NCBI GenBank assembly: GCA_023053575.1
Contig: JAKZAP010000001.1
Location: forward strand, 20,106,533 to 20,170,532
Origin: Branchinecta lynchi
Taxonomy: Eukaryota; Arthropoda; Branchiopoda; Anostraca; Branchinectidae
Length of the DNA: 64,000 bases
Reading direction: 5' to 3'
The notes under the pieces are model-generated. The model made no database searches. It was given only the letters and a program-made list of their open reading frames with translations, and was not told the origin of the DNA. Shown here piece by piece: positions 1 to 11,174 of the stretch (positions are counted from its first letter, which is position 1; each line of letters starts with the position of its first letter). Both the position numbers and the translations under genes were made by a program.

Positions 1-184
1 AAGTTGTTTCTGAAATCGATTAGAGGTTCGGTATCCGGGCAAGGAGACACGCGGAATCCATTTCTGAACTTTATTTAACAGTAAAAATATTCAAGGAATC
101 TGACGAAGACTGAACGGCGAAGACATGACCCAATTGTTGAATCAAATGTTAGATTTTCAGGATCCCATCGAAACCTTTGGTCTT
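1..184 (+). mobile_element. Family A element (HINE-like), 3' end only
   Basis: This is the terminal part of a family A copy cut by the window edge. It carries the family's end: a core-like segment, a GAAGAC-rich stretch, then GATCCCATCG and CTTTGGTCTT. The same end closes the copies at 26391, 28484 and 45817. No coding potential is visible. Assigned to the Helentron-associated type by analogy with the better copies at 25172-26391 and 57511-58971. Confidence 0.7.
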
Positions 185-1338
185 ATTCCTTTTGATATTT
201 GATTACTGAAATATTTTGAATACATCTGAGGGATTTTGTAATAACGTTCAGAACGTGCGCTGCTTGCATGGCAAACCAAAATTCATCCGGACGCTGAGAA
301 TTGCGTAAGGTGACTGGAATCATATCTGATAGTGCTCAGGATGGAAAAACGAACTTGTGGGACAACGAACTTGTTGGTTTTCCCAGAAGTTAATTTTTCC
401 AACTTGAGCGGTTTGAGCCAGAAGAGGACCCTTGCCAAGTAGGGCCGAAATATAGCTCTAATAAAATTCAGCTGATGGATCCGTTTTGCACTATGAAATA
501 AGAATATGATTTTAGGACATGTCTTGCAATGAATCTGATATTTATATTTGATTTTTCGGCAATGGCTTACGTTGCTAGCTGGTGAATATTTCAAGCGTAG
601 AGGGACACGCACATAGAGGTATGACAAATTCGAAAGAATAAGTTCACTCTATGAAATCGACTATCCCTGGATGACGGAGAAACGAAGTACTGCATTTTTA
701 TCGGGTTTTCAGGAATATTTAAGTGAATAAGTAATATGTTGCTGGACTTGTTGAACCTTAGACCTATTCGGTCAAACTTTAAGATTGTCAGTTAACTAGA
801 TCGGTTTCAAATGCAATTACTAACAGATGCAGGTCAGTCCATGTTGAACGCGAAGTGACCTTAACCAACACTCATCTTGCTAAAATGTCTTTCCCCTTTT
901 CCAGGTAACAGGGGTTGTCTTGGCCAGCTTGAAAGCTTTCATACTTAAGAAAACAATCAATTCTTTCAATTCACGAAAAATTTCGAATATTTTCTTTTTG
1001 TTTGTTTCGAGGCTCTTCTTGCGACTTAGTCGGAACAAGGCTAACTCGTCTTTGAACTCTTCTGGGCTTGTCACCAGTGATGAGTCGAGAAAGCTGTCGA
1101 AACTGGAGTAGACGGTACCGTGAAACTATTCCTGGAATAGTATTTGTAGTTGGAAATGATGGATTTCAGTAGGTTGCCTAATTCTTGAAAGCTACAAAAT
1201 TTAGGAGATTACCCGAATCACCCAAGAATGTTCCGGTACTCTATGTTGTCTGTCTGCAAGAATCACTCTGGTAAGTTGTGTGCTGGGGTCATCCTGGTAA
1301 GCTGTAAGTCTGTACTTATCAGGTAAGCAACAAAATTC
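185..1338. other. Unassigned stretch with a Penelope 3'-UTR relic
   Basis: No gene is recognised. Bases about 405-500 resemble the 3' untranslated region of the Penelope-like element at 59290-59390: the string GAGGACCCTTGCCAAG is followed by GGGCCGAAATAT and a degraded CAGCTGA..GGATCCGTT segment. A lysine-rich minus-strand frame at 880-1074 is open but matches nothing I know. The rest shows no clear repeat. Confidence 0.4.
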
Positions 1339-1380
1339 CGAGGGGTCGACGACTCTCCCGGAATGGTGTACATGTCCCGA

Positions 1381-1640
1381 AGGAATAATCCGGAATGGTC
1401 AGGAATAATCCGGAATAATCCGGAATGGTTAGGAATAATCCGGAATGGTTAGGAATAATCCGGAATAGTTAGGAATAATCCGGAATGGTTAGGAATAATC
1501 CGGAATGGTCAGGAATAATCCGGAATAGTCAGGAATAATCCGGAATAGTCAGGAATAATCCGGAATGGTCAGGAATAATCCGGAATGGTCAGGAATAATC
1601 CGGAACGGTTAGGAATAATCCGGAATGGTTAGGAATAATA
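1381..1640. repeat. 20-bp minisatellite, left array
   Basis: About thirteen head-to-tail copies of aggaataatccggaatggtt, varying mainly at the last bases (ggtt, ggtc, agtt, agtc). It lies just inside the left TIR of the 5-kb element. One half unit is present near 1400. Confidence 0.95.
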
Positions 1641-2020
1641 AGGAATGGTCTGTAATTTTTCGGACTTTCCTCATCCAAAATATCATTTGACAACAGCGGT
1701 CTTCGGTATTCGTGACTTTCAAGAAAGACGAAGGTGTTGATGCATGCCGCCTAAAAAGATAAAGGACGTGCACGAAGAGTGTCATATTACAGTGGAGACC
1801 AAACCTCTTTTCCGGTTGTCTCTGCAATAAGTAATGGTTATTTATCTCAATAAGCAATGGAGATTTATCATGCAAATGGTTCCCCTATCTTGCAATGTTA
1901 AACAGCACTATAGAGCCGGCAGATGACTCAAAATGCCCTTGTTGGAAGGCAGTTATCGCGCACCGGAAACCTATTATCACTCACACAAAAATACAGTAGG
2001 CTCACACTTGTCCGGTGAGA

Positions 2021-2601
2021 ACAAGACCAAAGGTTTCGATGGGATCCCAACAATTCAAATTTGATCCAGACAATTTGGGTCTCGTCTTCGCCAGATCCAG
2101 TCTTCGCCAGACTCCTTAAACACTTTTACTATTAAAATTTATAAACAGATTAAGGCCAAATAGCTAATCATATGAGAAAACAAAGTTCAAATGTGGATTC
2201 AGCATGTGTGTTTACCCCTTTAAGTTACATCGATTTTGACGAAGCAGATCGAAACTTCCTGCCTTACTTCTGAAAATTTCCCGGCGAAAAAAATAAAGCT
2301 CAAAAACAAATTCAGCATGTCTCCTTACCCCTACATCCAACCTCTAATCAACTTCAGATTAAACTTTTACTTTTAACAAATTTTCCGGTTTCATCCTGAT
2401 TCCGAGCGATCTATAGGTCCGGTGAAAATGATTATCATACGCGAATTCAGCATCTCTACTTACCCGGACATAGAACACTTATCAAATTTAAATAAAACTT
2501 TTACTTTAAACAAATTCTCCGGTTTTGACCGGATTCCGGCCGAACTAATTGTCCGGAGAGAAAATAATGTTGAAAATCCATTATTTGCTTCAACCCAGTA
2601 C
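2021..2601 (-). mobile_element. Family A element, truncated, inverted
   Basis: Begins with ACAAGACCAAAGG followed by GATGGGATCCCA, the reverse complement of the family end. It runs through three or four diverged core repeats, each with TCCGGTTT..CCGGATTCCG and TGTCCGG. It breaks off near 2600 before the GACG microsatellite end. Confidence 0.8.
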
Positions 2602-3219
2602 TGAGTTCGGTAATTTAAATGGCATTTATATAGCTCTTGTTCTTTGCCATTTACGGTAGCTTCAGCTGGTTGCTGTTCATTTTTTTACTTCTTAGGATTG
2701 CAGTACTTCAGTTAGTAAGTATTTCAGGTAAGCACGTCTCTTGACGAGAAAATTAGCCTACTTTTGTTTGCTGTAAATTCCAAACAAATGTACTTGGTAT
2801 CCACTTTACCCTGGATCGCCCCTTTCGTTGCCAGACTACTCTGGGTTGAATAGCTAATCTTGGGATCGCAGAGAGGCACTTTATCATCAGTGTTTCCACA
2901 AAGTTTCGCCTGCGGCGCATTTTGCAGCTTTGACTAGTTAGACAAAGGTTGCCTTATTTAATTGGCGTTTGAGGCTTGGAATTTTCGGGGGCTTGTTAAA
3001 GCTAGGTTGTTATGTTAAAAGCTAGGATTTGCACGGGAAGTAGCTAAATGTTGCTAGAAAAAAAAAGCGGATTCAAAAAATTTCGCATGCGGCGCCTTAA
3101 CTAATCATGGGCACGGCCATTAGCGACGTTCTCGCTATGCAGCAACACTGTTTTTAGCCATTATTTCAAGTCCTGTTAGCAAAACTAAAAGGCGAGTGGC
3201 GGCGTATCCAGGAAAAAAA
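2602..3219. other. Unassigned, with two copies of a TTTCGC.TGCGGCGC motif
   Basis: No gene seen. TTTCGCCTGCGGCGC near 2906 and TTTCGCATGCGGCGC near 3086 are a diverged repeat pair about 180 bp apart. The reverse complement of the same motif pair occurs near 38266 and 38472, suggesting a dispersed repeat family. GGCGTATCCAGG at 3200 resembles the end of the small hairpin element at 28576. Confidence 0.4.
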
Positions 3220-4216
3220 CAAGAGCTACTCATATGGCACTTGCAAGTATATGCAGTAGGTAGGGATATCAGCTAAGATTTCCCTTGTCTTGAGGCACAT
3301 GCGATTATGGGCCTTTCAGATTCATGAAAAAGGAATGGGGGGTCGCGTTGCGTTCTGTCACTAAGATATATAGGACCTTTGCCTGTTCTTCCCACCAAGT
3401 TTCATCCCGATCCAACCACTCAGAACATGTCACCCGATTTCAGGTGCCCCCCCCCCCCTCCATCTCCCCCAAAGTAACCAGAACCGTTCCAAACTTGAAG
3501 TGTGACATCTGTGACAGGAGATCCTTTCCAAATATCAAGTTTCATTAAGATCCGATTCCCCGTTCAAAAGCTATAAATTCGTAGATATTTCGCATTCCCC
3601 CTCCCTCCACTCCCCCCACAGGTCGGGTCGGTGAAGTGACTGTTTCCAAGCTATTTTGTTCAAGTCTCTAATATGCCTGCCACGTTTTATCGTCCTAGTC
3701 CAAGTGTAAGCATCTCAAGTCAGGATCACTGGAATTCCAGAACCCTCCCTCCAAATCCCCCCACAGTGCTCGGATCCGGTCCGGCCTTGTCAACTATGAT
3801 TTTAGGGCTTGTGTTTGTTCTACCCATCAAGTTTCATCCCAATCCGTACACTCTAAACAAGTCACACGATTTCCGGTTCCCCCCTCCACTCCCCCAAAGT
3901 CACCGGATCCATTCCGGACTTGAAGTGTGACATCTCTGATATGAGGTCTTTCCAAATATTAAGTTTCATCAAGATCCGGTTCCCCGTTCGAAAGTTATAC
4001 AGACATGAATATTCCAGATTCCCCCTCCCACCACTCCCCCCGCGGTGGTTGGATCAGGGAAATGATAATTTCTAAGTCAGTTTGGTGGGGTCCTTAATAT
4101 GCCTACCAAGTGTCATCCTCCTAGCACATCTGGAAGTGCCCTAACTCGAGACGGGTGGACCGACCGACCGAAAAGTGATCGGTACATGGCACTTAAGCTG
4201 AGCTGCAAGTGTCATA
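3220..4216 (+). mobile_element. Family B element (HINE-like), about 1 kb
   Basis: Starts CAAGAGCT then CATATGGCACTTG and ends with a diverged CACTT..AAGTG hairpin and TCATAAAAA. The interior holds just over two ~430-bp superunits. Each superunit has three ~144-bp subunits marked by CAAGTTTCAT variants (3391, 3536, 3680; then 3827, 3958, 4104) separated by C-rich stretches. A short ACCGACC run precedes the 3' hairpin, as in other copies. No coding capacity. Confidence 0.8.
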
Positions 4217-4250
4217 AAAACAGAAGCGGAAAAGCGCGGAAATGCTCCAG

Positions 4251-5412
4251 TTTTTGGGATCCCAAAACGTAAATGGAGGGATACCTATGACATCACAAAA
4301 GTTGTCCGTCTGTCCGTCCGTCCGTCTGTGCGCACTGTAACTCTCGAAGGGAATGAGATTTTTTGATGAAACTTGGTTAGAGGATTCTTTGGGTCAAGAG
4401 TAACATCAAGATCGTAGATGGGCTCTGTAGCCCTTCATGTAGAGGTGGGGGAGGGGGGTTAAATTTAGTGGCAAATTAAATATTTTTAAACAGATACAGT
4501 GATAGTCGATTATGGGGTAAGAAGTCATGCTGAACACGATGGTGAAAATCATTTTGTCATCGGACAAGTAGTTCGCCCGGAATCCGGCCAAAACCGGAAA
4601 GTTTGTTAAAAGTAAAAGTTTTATTTGAAGTTGATTAGATGTTCGATTTAGAGGTAAGAAGACATGCTGAACACGATGCTGAAAACCATTTTTGTGCCGG
4701 ACAAGTAGTTGGCCTGGAATCCGGCCAAAACCGGAAAGTCTGTTAAAAGTAAAAGTTTTATTTGAAGTTGATTAGATGTTCGATTTAGGTGTAGGATGAC
4801 ATGCTGAACACGAAAGTGAAAACCATTTTCTCTCAGGACAAGTAGTTCGCCTGGAATCCGACCAAATCCGGAAAGTTTGTTAAAAGCGAAAGTTCTATTT
4901 GGTGTTGCTTAGATGTTCGATTTAGGGGTAAGAAGACATGCTGAACACTTGTGTGAAAATAATTTTCTACCCGGGCAAGTACTTTGCCCGGAGTACGGTC
5001 AAAACCGGAAAAATTTAAAGTTTTAGTTTTAGTTGATTAGATATCCGATTTAGGGGTAAGAAGAGATGCTGAGTCCGTGTATGAAAATCATTTGTCGCCC
5101 AGACATATAGTTCGATCGGAATCCGACTGGAGCCGGAAAATTTGTTATAAGTTAAATTTTTATTTGAAGTTGATTAGATATTCAATATTGGGGAAAGAAG
5201 ATTTCGTTTTTGACCTTTGTATTTTTGCCGGACAAGTAGTTTCGGAATTCGGTTGAAACCGGGAAATTGGCAGAAGTGGCAGGAAGTTTTCGTCAAAACA
5301 GATATGACTTATAGGGTAAACACACATGCTGAATCAATATCTGAACTTCGTTTTCTCAGAAGATTAGGCCTTAATCTGTTTCTGAATTTTAATAGTAAAA
5401 GCGTTCAAGGAA
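4251..5412 (+). mobile_element. Family A element, 3'-truncated
   Basis: Begins in a run of five T followed by GGGATCCCAAAACGT, then the CTCTCGAAGG..GATGAAACTTGG block and five or six 137-bp cores of decreasing similarity. The end carrying CCTTTGGTCTTG is absent. A (GTCC/GTCT)n tract near 4308 is the family's tetranucleotide microsatellite, short here. Confidence 0.85.
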
Positions 5413-5997
5413 ATTCAGTAAAAATCAGGTACCGATTCGGTCAATTTTACCAGATGCGCCCCCCCCCCCCCAATGAAGAAAGGCTCGGGACGCCCCTGCT
5501 TATTGGTGGGTGGTACTAGATTTCAGTTGGTTTCAGTGAGCAATATTTGCGTGCTAACTGAAGCGCATTAAATCTTTGTAGGTGCCATGTTGAGATTTTA
5601 TCTCGCAATTACTTGCCTTGCAGTTAACAGATATGTGCAGGGACATACTTCTAGCATCTACCATTTTCCCAGTCGATCACATAAACTACTGAAAACCCAT
5701 CGAATTTCTAAGAAAAGAAAATGGTCAAATCTCGAACACCATAGAAAGTTGTGCATGGTCGATAACTGAAGGGCACTTAAATAATAATTGGTCCCCCTCG
5801 ATCCGTATTGCAGTGTAATGTCGCTGTAGTTTTTGATAAGAAACCGAAGACCACGCAGTCTGCGGTAAAGTCTCGTGAATCGTCCAGAATATACCCGAAT
5901 GGTTGAGAATATTCGGGAATGGTTGGGGATACTCCTCAATGGTTTACAACTCGTCAGGAGTATACCAGAAGAATTGTCAGTAATATTTCGGAATGGT
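5413..5997. other. Unassigned interior of the 5-kb element
   Basis: A C-rich run at 5459 is followed by ordinary sequence. Degenerate AATATTCGGGAATGG units from about 5890 lead into the right minisatellite. Short open frames at 5587-5769 (+) and 5658-5939 (-) are unrecognised and overlap on opposite strands, so neither is convincing. Confidence 0.35.
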
Positions 5998-6290
5998 TAG
6001 GAATAATCCGGAATGGTTAGGAATAATCCGTAATGGTTAGGAATAATCCGGAATAGTTAGGAATAATCCGGAATGGTCAGGAATAATCCGGAATGGTCAG
6101 GAATAATCCGGAATGGTCAGGAATAATCCGGAATAGTTAGGAATAATCCGAAATGTTCAGGAATAATCCGTAATGGTCAGGAATAATCCGGAATGATTAG
6201 GAATAATCCGGAATAGTTAGGAATAATCCGGAATGGTTAGGAATAATCCGGAATGGCCAGGAATAATCCGGAATGGTCAGGATTATTCCG
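5998..6290. repeat. 20-bp minisatellite, right array
   Basis: About fourteen copies of the same unit as 1381-1640, in the same (not inverted) orientation, just inside the right TIR. Direct arrays inside inverted termini are unusual and argue that the arrays expanded independently or moved as a block. Confidence 0.95.
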
Positions 6291-6345
6291 TTATTCCGGA
6301 ATGGTGTACATCAAAAATGAGAGTCGTCGACCCCTCGCAAAATTC

Positions 6346-6690
6346 CGGTAGATTCCCTGAGCCAAATTCTTGTTGATTCCGCGGAGCAAAGTCCAATAGA
6401 TCAAAGCAATAGATTCCCTCATCCAGCCTCTAGTAAATATACAACTCTGATAGATTCCTTGAGAAAGACTTCGGTAGAGTCCGTGAGAACGACTTCTGTA
6501 GATTCCCTGAGCAAATGAGCAAAATCCCGGTAGATTCCCTGACCAAATTCCGGTAGATTCCCTCAACAAAAGTCTGGTAGATTCCAAAATTCTGGTAGAT
6601 TCCGTGGGGCAAAGTCTGGTAGATTCCCTGTTCCAGCCTTCAGTAAAGTCCCTAATGCAAGTTCCGATAGATTCCTTGAGCAAGATTCCC
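6346..6690. repeat. Degenerate ~30-bp tandem repeat (GGTAGATTCCCTGAGCAAA)
   Basis: About ten imperfect units built on GGTAGATTCCCTGAGCAAA, with spacers of variable length. Read on the minus strand they give repeated Gly-Ile-Tyr-Arg-Asn-like peptides, which is an artefact of the repeat rather than a gene. It sits between the 5-kb element and a B copy. Confidence 0.8.
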
Positions 6691-7426
6691 CCACCCCCTC
6701 TCCCAACTCTCCCAACCGTGGCCGCATGTGGTTCGGGCGCATGTTTTGCTTGTCTAGGTCCTCCGGTCTTATCACCCATAAAGTTTCACTCAAATCAGAC
6801 CACCCGCTCGCAACTTACGGAAGCCAGTGATTTGTCCTAAAGACCAAAGATGGTCGGATCCAGGAACACAAGTTTCCCTACTCCCTAGAATATTAAGTGG
6901 CGATCACCGGAATTCCGGGAAACACCCTCCAACTCGCCCGACAGAGCTCGGATACGATATGGTTCTATGAATTACGTATCTAGGGCTAATGCTTGTTCTT
7001 CCCACCAAGTTCCATCCCAATCCCCCGACTCCAAGCGTTTCAAATGATTTCCGGCTCCCCCCTCCAGCTCCACCCAAAGTCACCGGATCCGGGCCGGATT
7101 TGATGTGGGTCGTCTGAGACACTGGGTCTTTTCAAATATTAAGTTTCATTGATGAGTTGTCCTTGATCACACACCTGTTCAAAAGTTATAAATACCTCAA
7201 GATGCCGAATTCCCCCTTCCCCCCCCCCCCCCACCATGCTCGGATCGGGGAAGTTACTATTCCCGACTTAACCTTTTGGGGTCCCTGATATGCCTGCCAA
7301 GTTTCACCGTCATAGCTTATGTGCTAGCAAAACCCTGACAGACAGACCCACCAAGAGGCCGACGAACGGACAGAAATCGCGATCGATCGCAATATGGCCT
7401 TTGACCGAAAGGCAAGTGCCATAAAA
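6691..7426 (+). mobile_element. Family B element, 5'-truncated
   Basis: Contains the B-specific block with GTGGCCGCATGTGGTTCGGG, the subunits with CCAAGTTCCATCCC and AAGTTTCATTGAT, and the 3' end GCGATCGATCGC..TATGGC..CAAGTGCCATAAAA. The next B copy starts immediately at 7427, head to tail. Confidence 0.8.
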
Positions 7427-8396
7427 CAAGAGCTAGAAGCTCAAAAGGTACTTGCAAGGCTGGGTCAGAGGGTGAAAGTAGGAATTTGCCAAATTGTGGG
7501 TTTGTCGTCATCATTTGTAAGCAAAACCATTCAGATAAGAATATTCACGGGCCCTTTGGAACATGGAGAATTTTTATTTGGTATCAGAAAGTATTTTATT
7601 TTTGCACTTGGCTGTGATGATGCGCAATTTAAGGGAGCTATAAATTAATCGGTAAGCAAAACCTTGAGACAAAAATGATGATAGGTTCATCCAGATCACA
7701 GAAACGTATATTTTGCTGCAAAGTATTTTTCGTACTTTTTCACTTGTAAGCAAAACCCTTTAGGCAAAAATGATGACGGGCTCATGGGGACCATGTAAAT
7801 ATAAATTTTGCTTTAAAGTATTTTGTATACTTTGCGGTTAAGATGAGCACTTTAAGGGATGGTCGGATGTGGGAAGTGACAATTTCTAAGCAAATCTTGT
7901 CAAGGCTCTAATGTTCAAGCCAAGTTTCATTGTACTAGCACATCTAGAGATACCTTAACTTCGACCACCGGCATTTTGGACCTCCCCTCAGTGCCCAGTC
8001 CTCTTTTGTCACTGATGTATCTAGGACTTGTGTATGTTCTTCCCACTAAGTTTCATCCCGATCGCTGTACTCTAAGCCTGTCAGACGATTACCGATTCTC
8101 CCTCCACTCCTTCCCCCCCCCCCCACCTATATTGGATCCGGTCCTGACTTGAAATGGGACATCTGAGACACTCGGTCTTCCCAAACATCAAGTTTCATTT
8201 ACTTCCGATCACCCGTTCGAAAGTTGTACATATCTCAAGGTTCAGGATTCTCCCTCCTCCACTTCCCCCGCACGCGTGTCACAGGTGTTCCGGTACTTCG
8301 TACTTTGTAATTCAGATGAGTAGGCTACTTTACGGAATGGTCGGATCTGGGAGGAGACAATTTCTAAGCCAACCTTGTCATATTTGTAATGTTCAA
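7427..8396 (+). mobile_element. Family B element with C array, 3'-truncated
   Basis: Starts CAAGAGCTAGAAGCTC. The C section follows: ~130-bp units with GTAAGCAAAACCCTT..AGGCAAAAATGATG and TTTAAGGG. After 7860 it passes into B subunits with CAAGTTTCAT at 7920, 8048 and 8190. It stops near 8396 at a G-rich run. This copy shows that the C and B arrays belong to one composite element. Confidence 0.75.
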
Positions 8397-8659
8397 GGGG
8401 TGGGGGGCGTCCCCCCCCCCGATACGTGACGCTCCTGCGTGGGACACCCAAAAGACGCGAGTTCTCTGCTGAGGGAGCAAGTGTGTGAATCTCCGGAGAA
8501 CGGCGAAAGTACGCCTACTATAAATTACCATGGTATTCTCAAAGCTTAAATTGATATATATATAGATTGGAACGAATCTGTTAGCTAATGATTACCGTAG
8601 GTAGGGCTAGGAACACACTCGTGTGGTACTTTCTGGAACCTTGGACACACAGATCGGAG

Positions 8660-9742
8660 ATGGGAATCTTGTCCCGTACCTTAAATTACGATCACCAGAA
8701 TTCTGGACCCCCTCCAACTTCCCCCAGAGAGATTGAATCCGTCCCTGTTCTGTCACTGATGTATCTAGGGGTTACAGTTGTTCTTCCCACCAAGTGTCAT
8801 CTCAATCGCTACACTGTAAGCGTGTCACACAATTTCCGCCCCCCCCCCCCCGACTCCCCCTAATTGGTCGGATACTGTCCGCAGTCGAAACTGGACATCT
8901 GAGACATGAGTTCTTTCCGAATGCCAAGATTCATTAAGATCCGATCACCCGTTCAACAGTTGGACAAACCTCAAGATTCCGGACTACCCCTCCCTCTACT
9001 CCCCCACGATGGTCAAATTGGAGAAACGACTGTTTTTTTAAGTTAAAAATTGTAGACTCCCTGATATGCCTGCCAAGTTTCATCGTCCTCGCATATGTGG
9101 AAGCATCTTAAGTCGTTATCACTGGAATTTCGGAACACTCCCTCCACCTCCCCCCACAGTGCTCGGATCCTGTCCTGTCTTTTCAACTATTTATCTTGGG
9201 CTTGTGCTTGTCCTCCCCACCAAGTTTCATCCCGATCCGTCCACTTTACACCCCCCCCCACCCTCTGACTCCCCCGTATTGGTCGGATCCGGTCCGCAAT
9301 TCAAATGGGACATCTGAGACATGCATTTTTTCTGACTATCAAGTTTCATTAAGATCCCCCGATCATCCATTCAAAAGTTGGGCATACCTCAAGATACCGG
9401 ATTACCCCTCCCTCCACTCCCCCACGATGGTCAAATCAGAGAAACGACTGTTCTTAAGTTATAACTGTTATGTCCCCGATATTCCTGCCAAGTTTCATCG
9501 TCCTACCACATGTGTAGGCATCTTAAGTCGGGATCGCCAAATTCCGGAACCCTCCCTCCAACTCCCCCCACAGTGCTCGGACCCTCTCCGGTTGTGTCAA
9601 CTTCTATATTCCACTTCTAGCTTTTACCTATTTGGAATAAACTTGATTTATTGAAACAAAAAAAACTATGTATCTAGGGCTTGTTCTTGTTCTTCCCACC
9701 AAGTCTCTTCCCTATCCGTCCACTCTGAGCATGTCACACAAG
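8660..9742 (+). mobile_element. Family B element, left part, split by a LINE
   Basis: B subunits recur with CAAGTTTCAT at 9075, 9220 and 9490. The copy is interrupted at 9743 by a reverse-oriented LINE fragment and resumes at 10754. A 61-bp poly(A) insert lies at 9603-9663. Upstream, 8397-8659 shows nothing recognisable. Confidence 0.8.
9603..9663 (+). mobile_element. 61-bp poly(A)-tailed retro-insert
   Basis: A B-repeat copy is interrupted by a short segment carrying AATAAA (9636-9641) and ending in an A run. AACT flanks it on both sides (9599-9602 and 9664-9667), and removing it restores the B consensus GTCAACTATGTATCTAGG. This looks like an extremely 5'-truncated target-primed insertion of an mRNA or SINE/LINE tail. 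Confidence 0.6.
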
Positions 9743-10753
9743 GTTCAAGGTTCAAGGTTTAATTTACACTTCTGTATAAAATCAAAGTAAATAGAGCGTT
9801 AAGCCGGGGATACAAGGTACAAACCCGGTACAATATATAACAAACATATTTTACATATTTCTAATTATATAAATAAATGTTAATAATTCCATGACTCACC
9901 ACCAGACGGGAACCCGCCCCACAAACCCACCGAAACTCGGCAAGATCAACCCGAAATCCCACAACAAAATACCCAATGCGCAAGCGACGGTTACCGATGG
10001 CCGGCAACTTATATGGACCCCAACCAAAACATATCAACATCAAACAAATAAGAATTTAGTTTAATTTTTTTTTTTACCGATGATTCTTGAATTTATTTAT
10101 AAGTATAGAATGAAGTTGCTTTTTTATTTTTGGAAGAGATTTACTGAAATCAATATATTGTAAATAAAGATGACATGAACCCGTGATTGAAAAATATGGT
10201 GAGAACCACGATCTCTCAGTGGTTAATTTAAGGTGCTGCATTTTCCATTTATGACAGCATAAGCATGGTCAGGTTGCTCAGGGAAAAAATTACTCGAACG
10301 AAAGTACGAAGGTAGTTCCGACCGGTCATATTTTACCTTAAATAAAAAAGAATGAAGAGTGAATAATTCTGAAACAGGCAAAATATTAGTTAACAAATAT
10401 AGGGTTTCAGTTTTAGTTTTGTTAGGATAAGAAGAAGGGGACGGTAAATATTTTTGTAAAATTCGAAGAGCCCGGTTTTGAAGAGTCTATATCGGTTTCA
10501 CATGATATTTGAATGTTGCCAAATAAATCAAGGGACAATAAGTAAGCTGGGAATCCATCAAAGCAAAATAAATCAGGCGCAGAATTTCATACGGGAAAAA
10601 ATGCTGAATCCTCCGCATTATACCAACTCCTTGCGCAACTTTAACCCGTGATCTACTACAATGTTGTTTATACGATAGATTTTCATCAATAATTATACCA
10701 AGATACCGGAGTGAAGTTACCCTTTAAATTTGAATATCTGTAGCCTGGGGGCG
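9743..10753 (-). mobile_element. 5'-truncated LINE (non-LTR retrotransposon), with target duplication
   Basis: The element lies inside a B copy and is flanked by ACAAG (9738-9742 and 10754-10758). Its 3' end is on the left: a short tandem tail (TTGAACC units) followed inward by a 3' UTR. The coding remnant at 10124-10738 gives the family. A simple tandem tail instead of poly(A) is typical of CR1/L2-like LINEs. Confidence 0.85.
10124..10738 (-). pseudogene. LINE reverse transcriptase, C-terminal remnant
   Basis: Translation of the minus strand reads LRYLGIIIDENLSYKQHC, then a helix ending in HFFPYEILRLIYFALMDSQL and QNRALRILQK. This is the thumb/C-terminal region found after the catalytic YADD box in CR1/L2/Jockey-type RTs. 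At least one in-frame stop (after HVKPI) and a premature stop near SCTLN-like sequence break it. The catalytic fingers and palm are missing because of 5' truncation. Confidence 0.85.
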
Positions 10754-11032
10754 ACAAGATTTCCGGTTCCCTCTCCCTCTAACTCCCCCCAGAGCCACCG
10801 TATCCATTCCGGACTTGAAGTGTGACACTTGAGACAAGAGGTCTTTCCAAATATCAAGTCTCATTAAGATCCGATTCCCCGTTCAAAAGTTATAAATACG
10901 TCAATATTCCGAATTACCCCTCCCTCCGTGGTGGTCGAATCGGGGAAGTGACTATTTCCAAATTAGTTCGGTCAGGTCCCTAGTATGCCTTCCAAGTTTC
11001 ATCGTCCTAGCACATCTTGCGGAAATTTTGCA
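10754..11032 (+). mobile_element. Family B element, right part
   Basis: Continuation of the copy from 8660 after the LINE: GATTTCCGGTTCCC, then CAAGTCTCATTAAGATCCG and CAAGTTTCATCGTCCTAGC. It is cut near 11032, where the orientation of B sequence switches. Confidence 0.75.
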
Positions 11033-11174
11033 GAGTGGACGGATCGGGACGAAACTTGGTGGGGAGGACAAGCATAGCACAAGCCTAAGCTAAATAGTTG
11101 AAAAGACCGGATCGGGGGGAGGTGGAGGGAGTGTTCCGAAATTCCAGTGATACCAACTTCAGATGCATACACAT
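11033..11174 (-). mobile_element. Family B fragment, inverted
   Basis: Reads GGGACGAAACTTGGTGGG..GGGGGGAGGTGGAGGGAG, the reverse complement of the B subunit. It is separated from the rest of the same inverted copy (12103-13085) by the LINE at 11175-12096. The last bases ACACAT are that LINE's target duplication. Confidence 0.75.

Larger units (their letters stand above)
1339..6337. mobile_element. 5-kb TIR element with 8-bp target duplication, superfamily unassigned
   Basis: Perfect 19-bp inverted termini are present: CGAGGGGTCGACGACTCTC at 1339-1357 and its complement at 6319-6337. Directly outside both lies CAAAATTC (1331-1338 and 6338-6345), an 8-bp duplication. Just inside each TIR lies an array of the same 20-bp minisatellite in the same orientation. 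The interior holds two family A copies and one family B copy, probably later insertions. No transposase is recognisable, so this copy is non-autonomous. The 8-bp duplication would fit hAT or a Mutator-like family; the terminus is not the CAG start usual for hAT. Confidence 0.75.

Noticed and set aside
1381..1640. Possible CRISPR array
   Set aside because: The 20-bp units are contiguous with no spacers, and the DNA is from an animal; it is a minisatellite.
4300..4330. Tetranucleotide GTCC/GTCT tract as an independent microsatellite locus
   Set aside because: It occupies the same position as the GACG arrays of complete family A copies, so it is part of the element.
6291..6793. Long minus-strand frames with Gly-Ile-Tyr-Arg repeats
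   Set aside because: They are translations of the ~30-bp tandem repeat; several frames are open at once because unit lengths vary, and no start or splice context supports a gene.
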